Shown: positions 6,117-7,563 of the stretch, piece by piece
Layout: each line of letters starts with the position of its first letter
Position numbering within the stretch: the first letter of the stretch is position 1
DNA from: Thermoplasmata archaeon
GTDB taxonomy: Archaea; Thermoplasmatota; Thermoplasmata; SG8-5
Direction of reading: 5' to 3'
Assembly: GCA_030655715.1 (NCBI GenBank)
Contig: JAUSPR010000070.1
Span: 1-7,563 of the forward strand
DNA: 7,563 nt
The notes under the pieces: model-generated
The model's input: the letters and a program-made list of their open reading frames with translations, nothing else
What the model was told of the DNA's origin: nothing
Database searches by the model: none
Program-made: the position numbers and the translations under genes

Positions 6117-6349
6117 ACTTCTACATGAACCGTAAGGGAGAAACTTGGGAGATGATTGGGAGAAATCCAGGCGAGGAATGTTTCTTTAATGCTATACTCA
6201 CCGACAAGGGCAAGGTCTCCATGCTGGAAGCCAGATTAAAAGCGGAAGAGGAGTTTGACCGATTCCGTGTCACCCAGGACAGGGATTATTTATCCGATTT
6301 CGACAGGGAAGTGAAACGCATCACGGGAAGGAAGAAGAGCGGTGGATGA
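6113..6349 (+). CDS. Short ORF resembling the C-terminus of a RhuM-family protein
   Basis: A 78-residue product. Residues about 31-72 (LTDKGKVSMLEARLKAEEEF, then DRFRVTQDRDYLSDFDREVK) resemble the helical C-terminal end of RhuM-family proteins, which are normally several times longer. The first ~28 residues do not look like RhuM. It is therefore either a 5'-truncated gene captured behind a new start or a small independent protein. The ATG overlaps the upstream stop (ATGA), so translation can be coupled to the AlbA_2/HATPase gene. RhuM proteins are found in accessory islands and their molecular role is not settled. Its stop at 6347-6349 already overlaps the start of the FilR1-like remnant, so a recombination joint probably lies near here. 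Confidence 0.55.
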   Translation: MNFYMNRKGETWEMIGRNPGEECFFNAILTDKGKVSMLEARLKAEEEFDRFRVTQDRDYLSDFDREVKRITGRKKSGG

Positions 6350-6488
6350 GGCAGTAGTATGTTTCAAGGATTCGGGCAATAAAATGGATTACTCAGTCGC
6401 ATTCCGCTCCTCGGAACTGGCGTTCATTGAGTGATGCGATATTTTATTCGAACGGTACTGGGCGCAAGGAAGGGACGTCGCGCTTTGA
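6345..6488 (+). pseudogene. C-terminal remnant of a second FilR1-type regulator
   Basis: This frame reads DEAVVCFKDSGNKMDYSVAF, then RSSELAFIE, a TGA stop at 6432-6434, then CDILFERYWAQGRDVAL and the natural stop at 6486-6488. It aligns without gaps to the end of the intact FilR1-type protein (EALLCFNGPGNSVDYSIAF, RSSEPAFLE, CDILFNRYWLRGRDVSL). The internal TGA replaces the TGG tryptophan codon of the intact copy. About 200 N-terminal residues are absent. The two copies differ at many positions, so the duplication is old or the copies came from different sources. Confidence 0.85.
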
Positions 6489-6515
6489 TGGGTGAGTGGT
6501 CGTGGTGCAGGGTAG

Positions 6516-6538
6516 TTTCGGAGACCCCTAACATCCGG
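6516..6538 (+). repeat. Second copy of the post-FilR1 inverted repeat
   Basis: TTTCGGAGACCCC (6516-6528), then TCCGG (6534-6538), with CGGA/TCCG pairing kept although the loop is two bases longer than at 4561-4581. It is followed at 6539-6546 by TTATATAT, a TATA-like box in the same position as in the first copy. Confidence 0.6.
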
Positions 6539-6618
6539 TTATATATCAATCGAGAATAATCCTACAATGTGAACAAATGAAGCCGGATAACTTGCACTCT
6601 GGATCTCGGGAGAAACAA

Positions 6619-6626
6619 TTAAATAA
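6619..6626 (+). promoter_or_regulatory. TATA box of the antitoxin gene
   Basis: TTAAATAA, centred about 36 bases before ATG 6658. It predicts a transcript start near 6648 and a ~10-base leader. A second TATA-like box at 6539-6546 could drive a longer transcript. Confidence 0.5.
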
Positions 6627-6632
6627 CCCCTC

Positions 6633-6658
6633 GTATACTATGGTATACTGTGGTATAA
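6633..6658 (+). promoter_or_regulatory. 10-base-periodic repeat, candidate antitoxin operator
   Basis: GTATAC at 6633-6638 and 6643-6648 and GTATAA at 6653-6658, with the unit GGTATACTRT repeated at exactly 10 bases. The array covers the predicted transcript start, so a bound dimer series would block transcription. Each GTATAC is itself palindromic. Ribbon-helix-helix antitoxins typically bind such arrays one dimer per turn. Confidence 0.55.
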
Positions 6659-6897
6659 TGAAAGCAACGACAATAAAGATACACGAGGACACGAAAAGCG
6701 ACCTGGATACCTTTCGAGAATACAAGAACGAAAGCTACGACGAAGTAATAAAAAAGGTGGTCTACATTGCACAAAATGTTAAAACGGACCCGGAGCTTAG
6801 CATCGAAACAATCGAAGCGATAGAAAAGGCGAGGGAGAGAATGAAGAAGGGGAAGTTCCTCACCGAAGAGGAAGCCCGAGAAAGGCTCGGTTTGTAA
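6658..6897 (+). CDS. Type II antitoxin-like protein, ribbon-helix-helix N-terminus
   Basis: A 79-residue protein. MKATTIKIHEDTKSDLDTFR, followed by NESYDEVIKKVV, has the strand-helix-helix pattern of ribbon-helix-helix antitoxins. The C-terminal helices (ETIEAIEKARERMKKGKF, LTEEEARERLGL) look like the toxin-binding tail of archaeal antitoxins that partner RelE-type toxins. The frame is open to an ATG at 6577, but those extra 27 residues do not fit the family. ATG 6658 starts the conserved part and sits right after the TATA box and operator-like repeat. Its stop overlaps the start of a RelE-like gene by one base (TAATG), the usual toxin-antitoxin layout. The toxin is truncated, so this is now an antitoxin without its adjacent partner. 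It probably represses its own promoter. Confidence 0.8.
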   Translation: MKATTIKIHEDTKSDLDTFREYKNESYDEVIKKVVYIAQNVKTDPELSIETIEAIEKARERMKKGKFLTEEEARERLGL

Positions 6898-7016
6898 TGT
6901 ATACAGTTATATTTGACCCGGAAGCCATTGATTTTTTAGCCGGACTCGATCAAGACCTCAGGAACCCTTCTCGACTACGTCCCAGTGCCCACCCCTGTCT
7001 GGACCGATGCGCCTAA
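6897..7016 (+). pseudogene. Truncated RelE-like toxin (N-terminal fragment)
   Basis: The ATG overlaps the antitoxin stop. The first ~23 codons, MYTVIFDPEAIDFLAGL then DQDLRN, match the usual N-terminus of RelE/ParE toxins (first strand plus first helix), whose full length is about 85-95 residues. From about base 6965 the frame runs antisense through the 3' end of the AlbA_2/HATPase remnant and stops at 7014-7016, giving 39 residues with an unrelated tail. The catalytic part of the mRNA-cleaving fold is missing, so no toxin activity is expected. Confidence 0.75.
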
Positions 7017-7431
7017 GTAGTCCCTTCTTCACCATCTTCTTCAGGTGGTATTTGACCCCATCCTCGGAAATACCCACCTCTGCGGCTAACTCCTTTCGGG
7101 TTCTATTCGGGTTATCTCGTATAGCCTGGAGGATTTTCTGGGTAGTTTTCTGGGTAGTTTTCGCCGTAGGGATCTCTGGCCTGTAAAATGTTGCTTTGAA
7201 CAAACCGTTCTCTTCGAAGGTCGGCTCCCTCAATCCGGAGGCTCTGGCCATCTCCTTCATTTTGTTTATCCCAGACCCGACACGTTCGACCTTTCCAAGG
7301 CGAGAAAACATATCTGCTATCAGTTCGTTCCTACGCACTGACATCGAACCAAATTTCTCCTTTGGAAGCTTCTTCGGGAGGCCACCAGGGTTGATTATAT
7401 CCACTCTGTCATCGTAGAGACTACTAGCCCC
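6958..7431 (-). pseudogene. 3' fragment of a second AlbA_2/HATPase_c_4/winged-helix gene
   Basis: The frame opens after a TAA at 7432-7434 and runs to the stop at 6958. It begins ASSLYDDRVDIINPGGLP, the middle of the HATPase_c_4 domain, so the AlbA_2 domain and the ATP N-box are missing. It continues with RRNELIADMFSRLGKVERVG and SGINKM, a (TTQK)2 linker and a winged helix ending LRRIGPDRGGHWDVV, the same ending as in the complete homologue. The first possible start is a GTG at 7404, which would give 148 residues including an intact winged helix, but I see no promoter. It converges on and overlaps the truncated toxin, so its 3' end marks a recombination joint near 6960-6970. The two homologues differ clearly, so this is not a recent copy of the gene at 4686. 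Confidence 0.8.
7138..7161 (-). repeat. In-frame 12-base tandem repeat encoding (TTQK)2
   Basis: The plus strand reads CTGGGTAGTTTT twice. On the minus strand it encodes the linker between the HATPase and winged-helix parts of the remnant. It occupies the same place as the (VGEK)3 repeat of the complete homologue but has unrelated sequence. Confidence 0.8.
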
Positions 7432-7479
7432 TTAAGGAACCGGCGTTTGTTGCGAGGGTTGGTAGCTTACGTGCTGATT

Positions 7480-7552
7480 GAACATGTTCTCGCCCACATA
7501 CCGCAATCTTTAGATTTGCGGATACGGGCGCTTTCTATGCAATTATTATTGC
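7480..7552 (+). repeat. Compound TTTA hairpin element, right copy
   Basis: It starts with GAACATG (7480-7486). The outer stem is CGCCC (7491-7495) with GGGCG (7526-7530). The inner hairpin at 7501-7521 has arms CCGC-AATC and GATT-T-GCGG around TTTA, with T7517 bulged. A further hairpin, GCAAT/ATTGC around TATT, lies at 7539-7552. Order, orientation and the bulged T match the element at 136-195, while stem bases change in pairs. The bases between the remnant gene and this element (7435-7479) show nothing else. Confidence 0.65.
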
Positions 7553-7563
7553 GAGAAATTGTT

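Noticed and set aside
6577..6657. ATG at 6577 as start of the antitoxin
   Set aside because: The 27 added residues do not fit the ribbon-helix-helix family. I kept it only as an alternative because a TATA-like box at 6539 could serve it.
1..7563. tRNA or rRNA genes
   Set aside because: I found no cloverleaf with a T-loop motif or acceptor pairing, and no rRNA-like segment, on either strand.

Overview
The window looks archaeal, most likely euryarchaeal and possibly Thermoplasmata. The grounds are archaeal-type TATA boxes 25-30 bases before likely transcript starts, very short leaders, a single-domain KaiC/RadA-type ATPase coupled to an ArsR-like winged-helix regulator, and a FilR1-type (DUF1724) regulator, a family I know only from archaea. 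The exact lineage cannot be fixed from the sequence. Nothing here is a housekeeping gene; this is accessory DNA.

Left part (1-479): no convincing intact gene. It carries several short GC-rich hairpins resembling IS200/IS605 element ends, including two with a TTTA loop and a bulged T. Next comes a two-gene minus-strand operon (2370 to 480) of two proteins I do not recognise. The second gene appears to have lost one base in a T-run and has a PD...D-x-S stretch faintly like a PD-(D/E)XK nuclease core. A 15-base sequence from one hairpin recurs on the other side of this operon.

Middle (2589-4532): a minus-strand pair, ArsR-like regulator then KaiC-like ATPase, overlapping by ATGA. It is divergent from a plus-strand FilR1-type regulator. 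The 127 bases between the start codons hold two back-to-back core promoters and an 11-base direct repeat.

Right part (4561-7563): a complete AlbA_2/Schlafen-type plus HATPase_c_4 plus winged-helix protein, coupled to a short ORF that looks like the C-terminus of a RhuM-family protein. After it lies a run of broken genes: the last ~45 codons of a second FilR1-type regulator with an internal stop; an intact antitoxin-like gene with a 10-base-periodic repeat at its promoter; a RelE-like toxin cut after about 23 codons; and, on the other strand, the 3' part of a second AlbA_2/HATPase_c_4 gene. The window ends in a hairpin element homologous to the one at 136-195, so similar structures lie near both ends.

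Overall this reads as a recombination-prone accessory island. It pairs small regulators and ATPases with mobile-element end structures, and its right half is a patchwork of truncated genes. The best candidates for something undescribed are the unknown two-gene operon, the covarying TTTA hairpins, and the conserved inverted repeat found downstream of both FilR1-type reading frames.
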